This document shows, piece after piece, positions 1 to 6,779 of a DNA stretch of 15,686 nt. Source of the DNA: JOPF133 sp035505095 (GTDB lineage Bacteria; Acidobacteriota; Terriglobia; Bryobacterales; Bryobacteraceae); NCBI GenBank assembly GCA_035505095.1, contig DATJRE010000193.1, positions 1 to 15,686 of the forward strand, given 5' to 3'. Positions within the stretch are counted from its first letter, which is position 1. Each line of letters opens with the position of its first letter. Made by a program: the position numbers and the translations under genes. Under the pieces are notes generated by a model. It was not told the DNA's origin and did no database searches. It saw only the letters and a list, made by a program, of their open reading frames with translations.

Positions 1-1
1 T

Positions 2-1156
2 AACTTGTACATCGCGGACAGCAACAATAACCGTATCCGCAAGGTCTCGAACGGAGTGATCACCACCGTGGCGGGGAATGGAACATTTGGCTTTAGAGGT
101 GACAACGGACCCGCCACCAGCGCCGAACTGTCCCGGCCAACGGGCGTCGCTGTGGATTCGGCTGGCGACTTGTACATCGCCGACGCTTCCAACGAGCGCA
201 TCCGCGAGGTCTCGAACGGGTTGATTAACACCGTGGCTGGGAACGGGACGGACGGCCTCAGCGGTGACAACGGCCCGGCCACCAGTGCCGAATTCGATGT
301 TCCTAGTGCAGTCGCCGTGAACTCCGCCGGGAGTATCTATATTGCCGACCAGCTCAATAATCGCATCCGGCTTTTGTCGCCTTCATTTTCTTCCTCCGCG
401 ATTACATCGGTGAGCACCGCGAGCGGAGGCGCCAACATCGCCCAGAATACCTTTATCGTGATCAAGGGGGTGAATTTGGTCCCTGAGACCACTCCCGCGG
501 TTGGCGTAATCTGGAGCAACGCTCCTTCTTTCGCGTCCGGCCAGATGCCGACGCAGTTGGGCGGCGTGAGCGTGACCATCAACGGCAAACCGGCTTATAT
601 CTATTTCTTCTGCAGCGCCGCCACTAGCCAGGTTTGTACGAGCGACCAGATCAACGTGCTCACTCCACTGGACAGCACCACTGGCCTGGTTCCCATCGTT
701 GTCGCCAGCACGACTTCGTCAGGCACAACTGAGAGTTCGCCCTATGAGGCCAACCTCGCAGCGGTTGCCCCAACATTGCTTGCGTTCGGAAGCACGAGCT
801 ACGTGGCGGCGACACATGCGAACTCTGGTTTGGTCGGCCCTACCAGCCTGTATCCAGGATCTTCTACTCCCGCCCAGCCAGGCGAGCAAGTGGCGGTCTA
901 CTCGGTGGGTTTCGGTCTGCCGACCACGCCCCTTGCCTCTGGATCTTCTACTCAGTCCGGGGTACTTCCCTCGCTCCCAGTATGCGTTGTGGGAACCAAC
1001 GTTGCGACAGTTACCTATTCGGGACTGATCAGCCCAGGCCTCTATCAGTTGAACATCGTTATTCCAGATGGAACCCCTAACGGTGATCAATCCATCGGGT
1101 GTCGCTACGATGGTACCGTCACTCCGGGCGGAATTTTGATCACGGTGAGCCAATGA
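2..1156 (+). CDS. NHL-repeat protein with C-terminal TIGR03437 domain (5' partial)
   Basis: The frame is open from the left edge of the window, so the start codon lies upstream; it ends at a TGA. The visible 384 residues begin with at least two complete and one partial NHL-type beta-propeller repeats, each with a (D/N)LYIAD..NNRIR core followed by TVAGNGT and GDNGPATSAE blocks. From about residue 130 onward comes a region starting SSAITSVSTASGG that continues through a GVNL, INGKPAYIYF and DQINVLTP series. This matches the TIGR03437 paralogous domain of Solibacter-like Acidobacteriota. Family knowledge suggests an extracellular or periplasmic protein with a ligand- or protein-binding propeller; no enzymatic residues are visible. 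The signal peptide, if any, is outside the window. The function is unknown beyond this architecture. Confidence 0.9.
   Translation, partial: NLYIADSNNNRIRKVSNGVITTVAGNGTFGFRGDNGPATSAELSRPTGVAVDSAGDLYIADASNERIREVSNGLINTVAGNGTDGLSGDNGPATSAEFDVPSAVAVNSAGSIYIADQLNNRIRLLSPSFSSSAITSVSTASGGANIAQNTFIVIKGVNLVPETTPAVGVIWSNAPSFASGQMPTQLGGVSVTINGKPAYIYFFCSAATSQVCTSDQINVLTPLDSTTGLVPIVVASTTSSGTTESSPYEANLAAVAPTLLAFGSTSYVAATHANSGLVGPTSLYPGSSTPAQPGEQVAVYSVGFGLPTTPLASGSSTQSGVLPSLPVCVVGTNVATVTYSGLISPGLYQLNIVIPDGTPNGDQSIGCRYDGTVTPGGILITVSQ
5..400 (+). repeat. 165-bp coding tandem repeat (NHL units)
   Basis: The TTGTACATCGC-type block recurs at 5 and 170, and a diverged copy (ATCTATATTGCC) begins at 335. This is an exact period of 165 bp, or 55 codons. 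The TCTCGAACGG block recurs at 46 and 211 with the same period. Similarity is high at the DNA level as well as in protein, which suggests recent internal duplication or gene conversion between units. Confidence 0.8.
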
Positions 1157-1159
1157 GAA

Positions 1160-1295
1160 GACGTTGATTCAGGCCCAAGGCGTCTCGGATGGCCCCGATT
1201 ACCTCTTCAAAGGGCCGAACTGGATGAACGATACCAACTTCGACATTTACTGCAAGTCCCCTCCGACACCACTGACGCCGATCTGCTCCTTAATG
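1160..1295 (+). pseudogene. Fragment resembling TIGR03435 (DUF3738) protein
   Basis: Reading from 1160 gives LIQAQGVSDGPDYLFKGPNW followed by MNDTNFDIYCK. This resembles the conserved LIQAAYGV...GP.W.....FDI.AK block of the soil-associated TIGR03435/DUF3738 family, which is greatly expanded in Acidobacteriota. After the CK the plausible continuation (PSDTTDADLLL) is in a different frame, so at least one frameshift is present and no start or full domain exists. The piece lies 3 nt after the stop of the NHL gene. The match is from memory of the family pattern and is short, so the call is moderate. Confidence 0.4.
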
Positions 1296-1625
1296 ATGCG
1301 GTCTTCACCCAGCAGCAAAGGCTGAGCAGTCGCCGCGTGCCCATCATTGCAAAGTGGAGGAATCGGGCGATTCGCGACGGGTCTTGGCAGTGTGGCGCGG
1401 ATTGCTCCACGGAGTACCCGCGGCGATGCCCTCGCAGGCGTACCGCCAAGGCAAGGTGAAAGGTGCCAAAGGGCCCAGCCAATCCGGCAAGATTGTAAAG
1501 GTCTTCCCGCAAGGACGACAGACCCCCGCGACGCACCCAGGTGCGTTCGTGCCGGTCATCGTGAGCTTGGCGGAGCCGCTGTCCATGTCCGTCCGATGAT
1601 CGTGTGGTTCCGGCAAACCGGGCAC
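1275..1625 (-). pseudogene. Decayed zinc-ribbon (DUF6431-like, transposase-associated) gene
   Basis: No single frame is coherent, but successive minus-strand frames join into one recognisable protein. RQAHDDRHERTWVRRG (about 1575-1530) leads into GVCRPCGKTFTILPDWL (about 1533-1480). This is followed by SVEQSAPHCQDPSRI (about 1413-1370), then DSSTLQ-stop-WARG, then RRLLSLCCWVK (about 1335-1300). The CRPCG is half of a zinc ribbon, and the order of blocks matches acidobacterial DUF6431-type proteins with a zinc ribbon and a helical SxEQAAPH...DPSTLRRW region. At least four frame breaks and one stop are needed, so it is a relic. Its 3' part overlaps the TIGR03435-like fragment on the other strand. 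The family assignment is from memory. Confidence 0.45.
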
Positions 1626-1629
1626 CATC

Positions 1630-2104
1630 TCGGGAGGAGGGCCAACGAGGTCACCCCTGTGGCGATGTTGGTCTTTCGCCTCTGGCAGTGCGATAAAAAG
1701 AATCACTGCTGGCGTGAAGGCCGCAGCTGACCGTCGCTGCCAAGTTCCGATCTGAGGCTCGGCCTTCAAAAAGATTCGGTCACGATCGGCTAGATGTGCG
1801 CTGTCTCTATGTCATTGCACCGCAGGCGAAAACTGGCTGCGCACCATCCGCCGCGTCGAAAATCCTTGGCGAAGTTCGCTGGGATGAAGCGGGCTGGCCT
1901 CATACTACCACCCGGCCCGGAAAGGTCGCTCACGGCGGCCCCGTGCGCGGCGGGCGGGCGTTCCTGGCGACGGCCCTGAATGCCGGTGGCTAGCCGGTGG
2001 GGCCGGAGGCGCGAGCGCCCGCCTAACTAAAAACAGAAAACATTCTGGTAGGTAACTGGTAGGTAAGAGCGTTTTCCAAAATTCCGCTAAGTCTTTTAGT
2101 TTCA
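1630..2104. other. Intergenic stretch without a recognisable gene
   Basis: About 475 bp between the decayed zinc-ribbon relic and the tRNA. Short open frames exist (for example around 1794-1993 on the plus strand), but none has a convincing ribosome binding site, domain or neighbour overlap. A GC-rich stretch near 1980-2022 contains GCCGGTGG twice and the small palindrome GGCGCGAGCGCC, without a T-tract in either useful direction. It probably continues the eroded region that starts at 1157. Confidence 0.5.
2036..2076. repeat. 11-bp tandem duplication flanked by a short inverted repeat
   Basis: CTGGTAGGTAA occurs twice, back to back, at 2045-2055 and 2056-2066. The pair is bracketed by GAAAAC (2036-2041) and GTTTTC (2071-2076), which are inverted copies. 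It lies about 40 bp beyond the 3' end of the tRNA gene. It could be a target-site scar, an AT-stem hairpin in the tRNA trailer, or chance. Confidence 0.6.
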
Positions 2105-2180
2105 TGGTGAGCCGGGCGGGACTCGAACCCGCGACCCTGTGCTTAAAAGGCACATGCTCTACCTACTGAGCTACCGGCCC
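2105..2180 (-). tRNA. tRNA-Lys (UUU anticodon)
   Basis: The reverse complement is a 76-nt cloverleaf that includes an encoded CCA end (2107-2105). The acceptor stem GGGCCGG pairs with CCGGCTC (one G-U), and the D arm is GCTC...GAGC. The anticodon stem TGTGC/GCACA encloses CTTTTAA, placing TTT at positions 34-36. The T arm is GCGGG-TTCGAGT-CCCGC and the discriminator base is A. All arms are intact. The gene stands alone, between an eroded region and a divergent gene cluster. Confidence 0.97.
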
Positions 2181-2261
2181 AACTCCGCGCAATCCAATCG
2201 CCGCTGCGGGGGCGGATTGCCGGGACGGTCCGCTGCAAGGGGCTGCCCGGCCACCTGATCC

Positions 2262-2270
2262 ATCATATCA
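2262..2270 (-). promoter_or_regulatory. Possible extended -10 promoter for tRNA-Lys
   Basis: On the minus strand the sequence reads TGATATGAT, fitting an extended -10 element (TGnTATnAT), about 82 nt upstream of the mature tRNA 5' end. No good -35 is seen. The element lies inside a small inverted repeat CCTGAT...ATCAGG (2254-2259/2267-2272), so it may instead be part of a hairpin. Confidence 0.28.
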
Positions 2271-2406
2271 GGCATGCCCCTCCGGGCGGCCGCCAAGCCA
2301 CTCGAAAATCCGCGATCCGACGTCGGCCTCCGCAGGCTCCGCTCGGGTCACATTTCCCCCGCCAACCGGCCTCTTGGAATGGTAGTCTAAAGCTTCAGTT
2401 CCTCCC

Positions 2407-2766
2407 ATGTCCCTCCCCAAAAATCCACTGGCGCGGCTGGACCGCCAGGAGCTGCTTTGGCTGGCCGGCATCCTGAAGGACGCCTGCCGCGAGCGTCTGG
2501 AAAAGAACCTGGTGAACCAGGCCCTCGAAAACCGGCTTTACGAGCGCGGGCCCGTGGAGGGGCGCCTCGACCCACGGCCTTTTCTGCGCATTTGGGAGCC
2601 GCGCTATCGCAAGTTCCTGGAGGTGGCCACCGACCTTCACGCCCAGCTCCAGGCGGAAGATGCCCAGGCGCTCGCCCGGTCGCTCCGCTTGCAGGTGGCG
2701 CCCCGCCGCCGCCACGCTATGATTGAAGAGAATGGCGCTCGTCCTCGACGGAAATCGCGTCCGTGA
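2407..2766 (+). CDS. Hypothetical helical protein upstream of folD
   Basis: Encodes 119 residues from ATG to TGA. I do not recognise a family. The sequence is rich in Leu, Arg, Glu and Ala with few aromatic residues, and looks predominantly alpha-helical from residue 10 to about 95 (DRQELLWLAGILKDACRERL onward). A basic tail PRRRHAMIEENGARPRRKSRP ends the protein. No signal peptide, membrane segment or cysteine motif is seen. The 3' end overlaps the folD start by 35 nt in another frame, which suggests translational coupling. No clear Shine-Dalgarno precedes the ATG, and a leaderless start is possible. It is the first gene of the plus-strand run that includes folD, coaE and the HtrA protease. 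The basic tail might be only the unavoidable read-through before a stop. Confidence 0.6.
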   Translation: MSLPKNPLARLDRQELLWLAGILKDACRERLEKNLVNQALENRLYERGPVEGRLDPRPFLRIWEPRYRKFLEVATDLHAQLQAEDAQALARSLRLQVAPRRRHAMIEENGARPRRKSRP

Positions 2767-3652
2767 TCAGATCAAGAGCGAACTGCAGCCACGCATTGCG
2801 GCGCTAACCGCCCAGGGCCACCGGCCTTCGCTGGCGGTGGTTTTGGTGGGACACAATGCGGCTTCCGAAATCTACGTCCGCGGCAAAGTGAAAGCCTGTC
2901 ACGACCTGGGCATTTGTTCGGAAACTCTCACTCCGCCGGCGTCCATTTCCACCGAGGACTTGTTGGAACTGGTGGGCACCCTGAACGCCCGCCCCGCCGT
3001 GGACGGCATCCTGGTGCAGCTTCCCCTGCCCCCGCAGGTGGATACGCGCCGCGTATTGCTGGCGGTCGATCCCGCCAAGGACGTGGATGGTTTTCACCCC
3101 TGTAACGTGGGCCGCCTGGTGGCCGGAATGCCCGGCCCGCGCGCCTGTACGCCGGCCGGAATTCTGGAGTTACTCAAGCGCCATCAAATCCCCATCGCCG
3201 GGCGCCGCGCCGTGGTGGTGGGCCGCAGCGACATCGTGGGAAAGCCCGTCGCCCTGTTGCTGCTGCACGAGCACGCCACGGTCACCATCTGCCATTCCAA
3301 AACGCCCGACTTGCCCGCCGTGTGCCGCGAGGCCGATATCCTGGTGGCCGCCATCGGCCGCGCCGCCATGGTGACCGCGGATTATCTGAAGCCCGGCGTC
3401 ACCGTCATCGACGTGGGCATGAACCGCGTGGACAACCGCGAAGAGGCCGTCCGCATCTTCGGCGACATGCCCGAAAAACTGGCCTCCTTCGACCAGCGCG
3501 GCAGCGTTCTGGTGGGCGATGTAGATCCCCGGGCCATGCGCGACATCGCCTCCGCATACACCCCCGTGCCGGGCGGCGTGGGTCCGCTCACCATCGCCAT
3601 GCTCATGGCCAATACGGTGGCCTCTGCCGAGCGGCGCGCCGGCCTATGCTGA
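2732..3652 (+). CDS. folD: Bifunctional methylenetetrahydrofolate dehydrogenase/methenyltetrahydrofolate cyclohydrolase
   Basis: FolD converts 5,10-methylene-THF to 10-formyl-THF in the cytosol in two steps, an NADP-dependent oxidation and a cyclohydrolysis. It supplies one-carbon units for purines and formyl-Met-tRNA. The 306-residue product has the usual family length. Visible signatures are the YxxxK catalytic motif (Y48-K52), VDGILVQLPLP (90-100), KDVDGFHP, the NADP-binding VVVGRSDIVGKP, and PVPGGVGPLTIAML near the C-terminus. I chose the ATG at 2732 (protein begins MALVLDG); an in-frame TTG at 2723 would add three residues. The start lies within the 3' end of the preceding small gene, and the stop overlaps the coaE start by 7 nt. 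All key residues are present. Confidence 0.97.
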   Translation: MALVLDGNRVRDQIKSELQPRIAALTAQGHRPSLAVVLVGHNAASEIYVRGKVKACHDLGICSETLTPPASISTEDLLELVGTLNARPAVDGILVQLPLPPQVDTRRVLLAVDPAKDVDGFHPCNVGRLVAGMPGPRACTPAGILELLKRHQIPIAGRRAVVVGRSDIVGKPVALLLLHEHATVTICHSKTPDLPAVCREADILVAAIGRAAMVTADYLKPGVTVIDVGMNRVDNREEAVRIFGDMPEKLASFDQRGSVLVGDVDPRAMRDIASAYTPVPGGVGPLTIAMLMANTVASAERRAGLC

Positions 3653-4251
3653 AGGTGGGGTTGACTGGAGGCCTGGCCTGCGGCAAGACCTTCGTCGGAG
3701 AGGCCCTGGCCAGTTACGGTTGCCTGCTGATCCAGGCCGATCTTCTGGGCCACGCAGTGCTGGCCCCGGGCGGCGAAGCTTACCAACAGGTGGTCGAAGA
3801 ATTCGGCGGCTCCATCCTGGGCGCGGAGGGCGCCATCGACCGGCGCGCCCTGGCAGCCGAGGTGTTCGGTTCGCCCGACCGCCTGGCGCGGCTCAACCGC
3901 CTGGTGCATCCGCCCGTGGTGCGCCGCGAAGAGCAACTGCTGGCCGAATTCGCTGCCCGCGAACCCCACGGCATCGCGGTGCTGGAGGCCGCCATTCTGA
4001 TCGAAACCGGCTCTCACAAACGGTTCGACCGTATCATACTGGTAGTATGTGAGGAAGAGCGCCAGGTGGAGCGCGCCCTGCGTCGTGAAGGGGCCAATCT
4101 GGTGGACGTGCGGGCTCGCCTGAGCCGCCAGATGCCCTTGGCTGAGAAACGAAAATTCGCGGATTTCGTCATAGACACATCGGGGGAAAAAGAAGACACG
4201 TTGCGGCAGACTCGTGCCGTCTACGAAGCGTTACGGAGAATCGAATCATGA
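3646..4251 (+). CDS. coaE: Dephospho-CoA kinase
   Basis: CoaE performs the last step of coenzyme A synthesis, ATP-dependent phosphorylation of the 3'-OH of dephospho-CoA, in the cytosol. The 201-residue protein has a Walker A P-loop GLTGGLACGKT (5-15) and an acidic residue after the first strand (D32 in QADLLGH). It also has LVHPPVV (87-92), an RQMP lid-type segment (161-164) and a C-terminal FADFVIDTSG (171-180). The length is normal for the family. The open frame runs far upstream inside folD, but the P-loop must lie near the N-terminus, so the ATG at 3646 is the start. It overlaps the folD stop by 7 nt, and its own TGA overlaps the next ATG as ATGA. Confidence 0.96.
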   Translation: MLKVGLTGGLACGKTFVGEALASYGCLLIQADLLGHAVLAPGGEAYQQVVEEFGGSILGAEGAIDRRALAAEVFGSPDRLARLNRLVHPPVVRREEQLLAEFAAREPHGIAVLEAAILIETGSHKRFDRIILVVCEEERQVERALRREGANLVDVRARLSRQMPLAEKRKFADFVIDTSGEKEDTLRQTRAVYEALRRIES

Positions 4252-5411
4252 GAACTCTTCGGCCTTTCCTGGGGGCTGCCGTCTTGGTGGCCGGTTTTCT
4301 CTACGTCACATCTGGGGGGCACTGGGACGCCGTATTACGGCCGGTGCACAACGTCGAGCGCCTGTGGAACGAACCTGCCGTGGCGGCATCCGGCACCGGT
4401 TTTACTGCCGATGAGCAGAACAATATCGATATCTACCGTACCGCCAGCGCGGCTACCGTCAACATTACTTCGCGGGCCTTCCGCGAAGACTGGTTCTTCC
4501 AGGTGTATCCCGTGGAAGGCGCCGGGTCGGGCTTCATTCTGAATTCGGATGGCGAGATCCTCACCAATAATCATGTGGTCAACGGCGCTTCCCAACTGAG
4601 CGTCACGCTGGCGGACAAAAAGACCTTCAAGGCCCGGATTCTGCTCACCGACCGGCACGACGATCTGGCGCTGATCAAGATTGAGGCCGGGCGCAAATTG
4701 CCGGCCCTGCGGCTGGGGGATTCCGATGGGCTGGTGGTGGGGCAGAAGGTGCTGGCCATCGGCAATCCCTTCGGCCAGTTTGCCGGCACCCTCACTACCG
4801 GGATTGTCAGTTCCCTTGGCCGGACCATCCAGACCGAAGATGGGCACCAGTTGGAAGGCATGATTCAGACCGATGCGGCCATCAACCCCGGCAACAGCGG
4901 CGGGCCGCTGCTCGATTCGCACGGCAACGTGATTGGCATCAACACCGCCATCTACACCGCCACCGACGGCCAGCAGGGCAACATCGGGCTGGGCTTCGCC
5001 ACGCCCATCAACCGCGTCAAGAGCATGCTCGAGGAATTCCAGCAGTCCGGCCACATCTCGCGGCTGGCGCCCCTGGGAATCCAGACCATCTTCATATCGG
5101 GCGATCTGGCCGATGCGCTCCACCTGCCCACCGAGGGCGGCCTGCTGGTCATCCGCGTCGATCCCGGTTCGGCGGCTGAGGAATTCGGCATCCGTGGACC
5201 GCGCCGCACCGTCCTGGTCGGCAATTATCCGCTGCCCATCGGAGGCGACTTCATCACCGCCATCGAGGGCCGCCAGGTGGATGGCAACGAGTCGCTCACG
5301 CGCGCCCTTTCGCGCAAAAGGCCCGGAGACCTGCTGGAACTGACCCTGTACCGCAACGGCCAGAGCGAGCGCGTGAGGATCAAGCTGAGCGAAGCACCGC
5401 AGGTGCTATAG
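4248..5411 (+). CDS. HtrA/Deg-family trypsin-like serine protease with one PDZ domain
   Basis: A 387-residue envelope protease. An N-terminal hydrophobic segment (about residues 5-22) is an uncleaved anchor or signal peptide, which puts the catalytic part in the periplasm. The trypsin-like domain shows the full triad: H109 in LTNNHVV, D139 in HDDLAL and S217 in NPGNSGGP. A single C-terminal PDZ domain follows (about 275-380). It carries a loop GIRGPRRTVLVGNYPLPIGG before DFITAI that recalls Deg1-like proteins. One anchor plus one PDZ resembles DegS, but sequence alone cannot separate a regulatory from a quality-control role, so I give no symbol. GGAGAA at 4235-4240 is a good ribosome binding site. 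The ATG overlaps the coaE stop (ATGA). The stop overlaps the convergent photolyase stop by 6 bp. Confidence 0.95.
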   Translation: MRTLRPFLGAAVLVAGFLYVTSGGHWDAVLRPVHNVERLWNEPAVAASGTGFTADEQNNIDIYRTASAATVNITSRAFREDWFFQVYPVEGAGSGFILNSDGEILTNNHVVNGASQLSVTLADKKTFKARILLTDRHDDLALIKIEAGRKLPALRLGDSDGLVVGQKVLAIGNPFGQFAGTLTTGIVSSLGRTIQTEDGHQLEGMIQTDAAINPGNSGGPLLDSHGNVIGINTAIYTATDGQQGNIGLGFATPINRVKSMLEEFQQSGHISRLAPLGIQTIFISGDLADALHLPTEGGLLVIRVDPGSAAEEFGIRGPRRTVLVGNYPLPIGGDFITAIEGRQVDGNESLTRALSRKRPGDLLELTLYRNGQSERVRIKLSEAPQVL

Positions 5412-6779
5412 CGCCTCTCTTGCCGGCAGCTTAATTGTCTCCAGCGCAGCCAGTGCCCTGCCGCGGGCTTCGGCATGATCCACAATGGGCGGCGGATACG
5501 CTCCACCCCCGGCCTCCGGAACCCAGCGCCGCACGTAATCCCCTGCCGGATCGAACTTCTGCGCCTGCAATGCCGGATTGAAGATGCGGAAGTAAGGGGC
5601 CGCATCGGCGCCGCAGCCCGCCACCCATTGCCAACCGAGCGTGTTGTTAGCCAGGTCCGCATCCACCAGAGTGTCCCAGAACCACGCCGCGCCCTCCTGC
5701 CAGCCAATCCCCAGGTGCTTCACCAGAAACGACGCCGCCACCATGCGCACCCGGTTGTGCATCCAGCCCGTGTGCCACAGTTCTCGCATTCCGGCATCCA
5801 CCAGCGGGTAGCCGGTCTTGCCACGCTTCCAAGCTTTCAGATACTCCGGGTGCGTCTGCCACGGAAACCGCTCGAACTCGCGCCGCAGCGCCTGGTGCGG
5901 CGATTCCGGAAAGTGATACAGCAGGTGATACGCGAACTCGCGCCAGCCGATCTGCCGGAGCCACGCATCGGCAGCCGCGGGCCGGCCTTTCCGCAGGCGC
6001 ATCCCTTCCTCCCAAACCTCGCGCGCAGCGATTTCCCCGAAGTGCAGGTGCGGAGACAACCGCGACGTGCCCGCCATGGCCGGACGGTCGCGCTGCTCCG
6101 GATAATCCGTGAGGGCCTCCTGCAGGAAGCGCCGCAGTTGCCGCCGCGCTCCCGGTTCGCCGGGTTCCCAAGCCGCGCGCAGGCCGCCCGCCCAATCCAC
6201 TGCCGGTTCCAGCGCCAGTTCCGCGAGGCCCAGCGAATGCGGCCACCGTTCGGGCGCGGGCAAGCGCGCGGGCGCATCTTCCGCAGCCGGCGCGGGCCGC
6301 AGGTTCAGACAAGCACGCCAGAACGCGGTGAAGATCCGGAAAGGCTTCCCGCTGGTATTGCGAACAGTCCACGGTTCGAAGAGCAGGCTGCCATGGAAGC
6401 TCTCGGCCGTCAAGCCGGTCTTGCGGAGCGCCGATTTCACCTCCGCGTCGCGCGCCGTGGCGGCCGGCTCATACCGCCGGTTCCAAAACACCGCCGAGGC
6501 CCCCGATTCCGCGGCCAGCCGTTCAATCGCCTCCGCCGCTGGGCCGCGCCGCAGAATCAGCCGGGACCCGCGCCTTTGGAGTTCCCTATCCAGGCTGCCC
6601 AGCGAACCGTGCAGCCACCAACGCGACGCCGCTCCGGGCGGCCAGGCGCCTTCCTCTTGCGGCGCCCAGAGGAACACGGGAATCACCGGCGAACCGCGCT
6701 CCACGGCGGCGCACAGAGCCGGATTGTGCGCGAGGCGCAGATCCTGCCGGAACCACAGAAGCACCGGCCCCTGGCTCAC
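5406..6779 (-). CDS. phrB: Class I deoxyribodipyrimidine photolyase (cryptochrome/photolyase family)
   Basis: A light-driven FAD enzyme predicted to split cyclobutane pyrimidine dimers. The 457-residue product starts PVLLWFRQDLRLAHNPAL, the N-terminal antenna (alpha/beta) domain. The C-terminal FAD domain has TSRLSPHLHFGEI (238-250), then TGYPLVDAGMRELWHTGWMH (322-341) with NRVRM after it. DADLANNTLGWQW (373-385) and APYFRIFNP complete the family signature. W307, W360 and W383 sit where the electron-transfer Trp triad is expected. I chose GTG at 6777-6779 because the fold begins five residues later and the codon overlaps the upstream TGA as GTGA. A longer open frame (to 6881) only adds low-quality sequence. 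It is the second gene of a two-gene minus-strand operon. A cryptochrome-like role cannot be excluded. Confidence 0.95.
   Translation of the reverse strand: MSQGPVLLWFRQDLRLAHNPALCAAVERGSPVIPVFLWAPQEEGAWPPGAASRWWLHGSLGSLDRELQRRGSRLILRRGPAAEAIERLAAESGASAVFWNRRYEPAATARDAEVKSALRKTGLTAESFHGSLLFEPWTVRNTSGKPFRIFTAFWRACLNLRPAPAAEDAPARLPAPERWPHSLGLAELALEPAVDWAGGLRAAWEPGEPGARRQLRRFLQEALTDYPEQRDRPAMAGTSRLSPHLHFGEIAAREVWEEGMRLRKGRPAAADAWLRQIGWREFAYHLLYHFPESPHQALRREFERFPWQTHPEYLKAWKRGKTGYPLVDAGMRELWHTGWMHNRVRMVAASFLVKHLGIGWQEGAAWFWDTLVDADLANNTLGWQWVAGCGADAAPYFRIFNPALQAQKFDPAGDYVRRWVPEAGGGAYPPPIVDHAEARGRALAALETIKLPAREAL

Noticed and set aside
1794..1993. Two overlapping short open frames in the intergenic region
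   Set aside because: No Shine-Dalgarno, no recognisable domain, and the surrounding DNA is already eroded.
2005..2040. GC-rich palindrome GGCGCGAGCGCC near an A/T-rich stretch, as a terminator
   Set aside because: Its stem is short, and the T-run lies on the wrong side of the stem for tRNA transcription and is only A-rich for the plus strand.
2190..2219. Inverted CAATC...GATTG sequence upstream of the tRNA
   Set aside because: Pairing is imperfect and the position is within a GC-rich leader; I could not support a terminator or operator.
3322..3645. Long N-terminal extension of the dephospho-CoA kinase frame
   Set aside because: It is simply an open frame inside folD. The kinase P-loop needs to be near the N-terminus, which fits the ATG at 3646.
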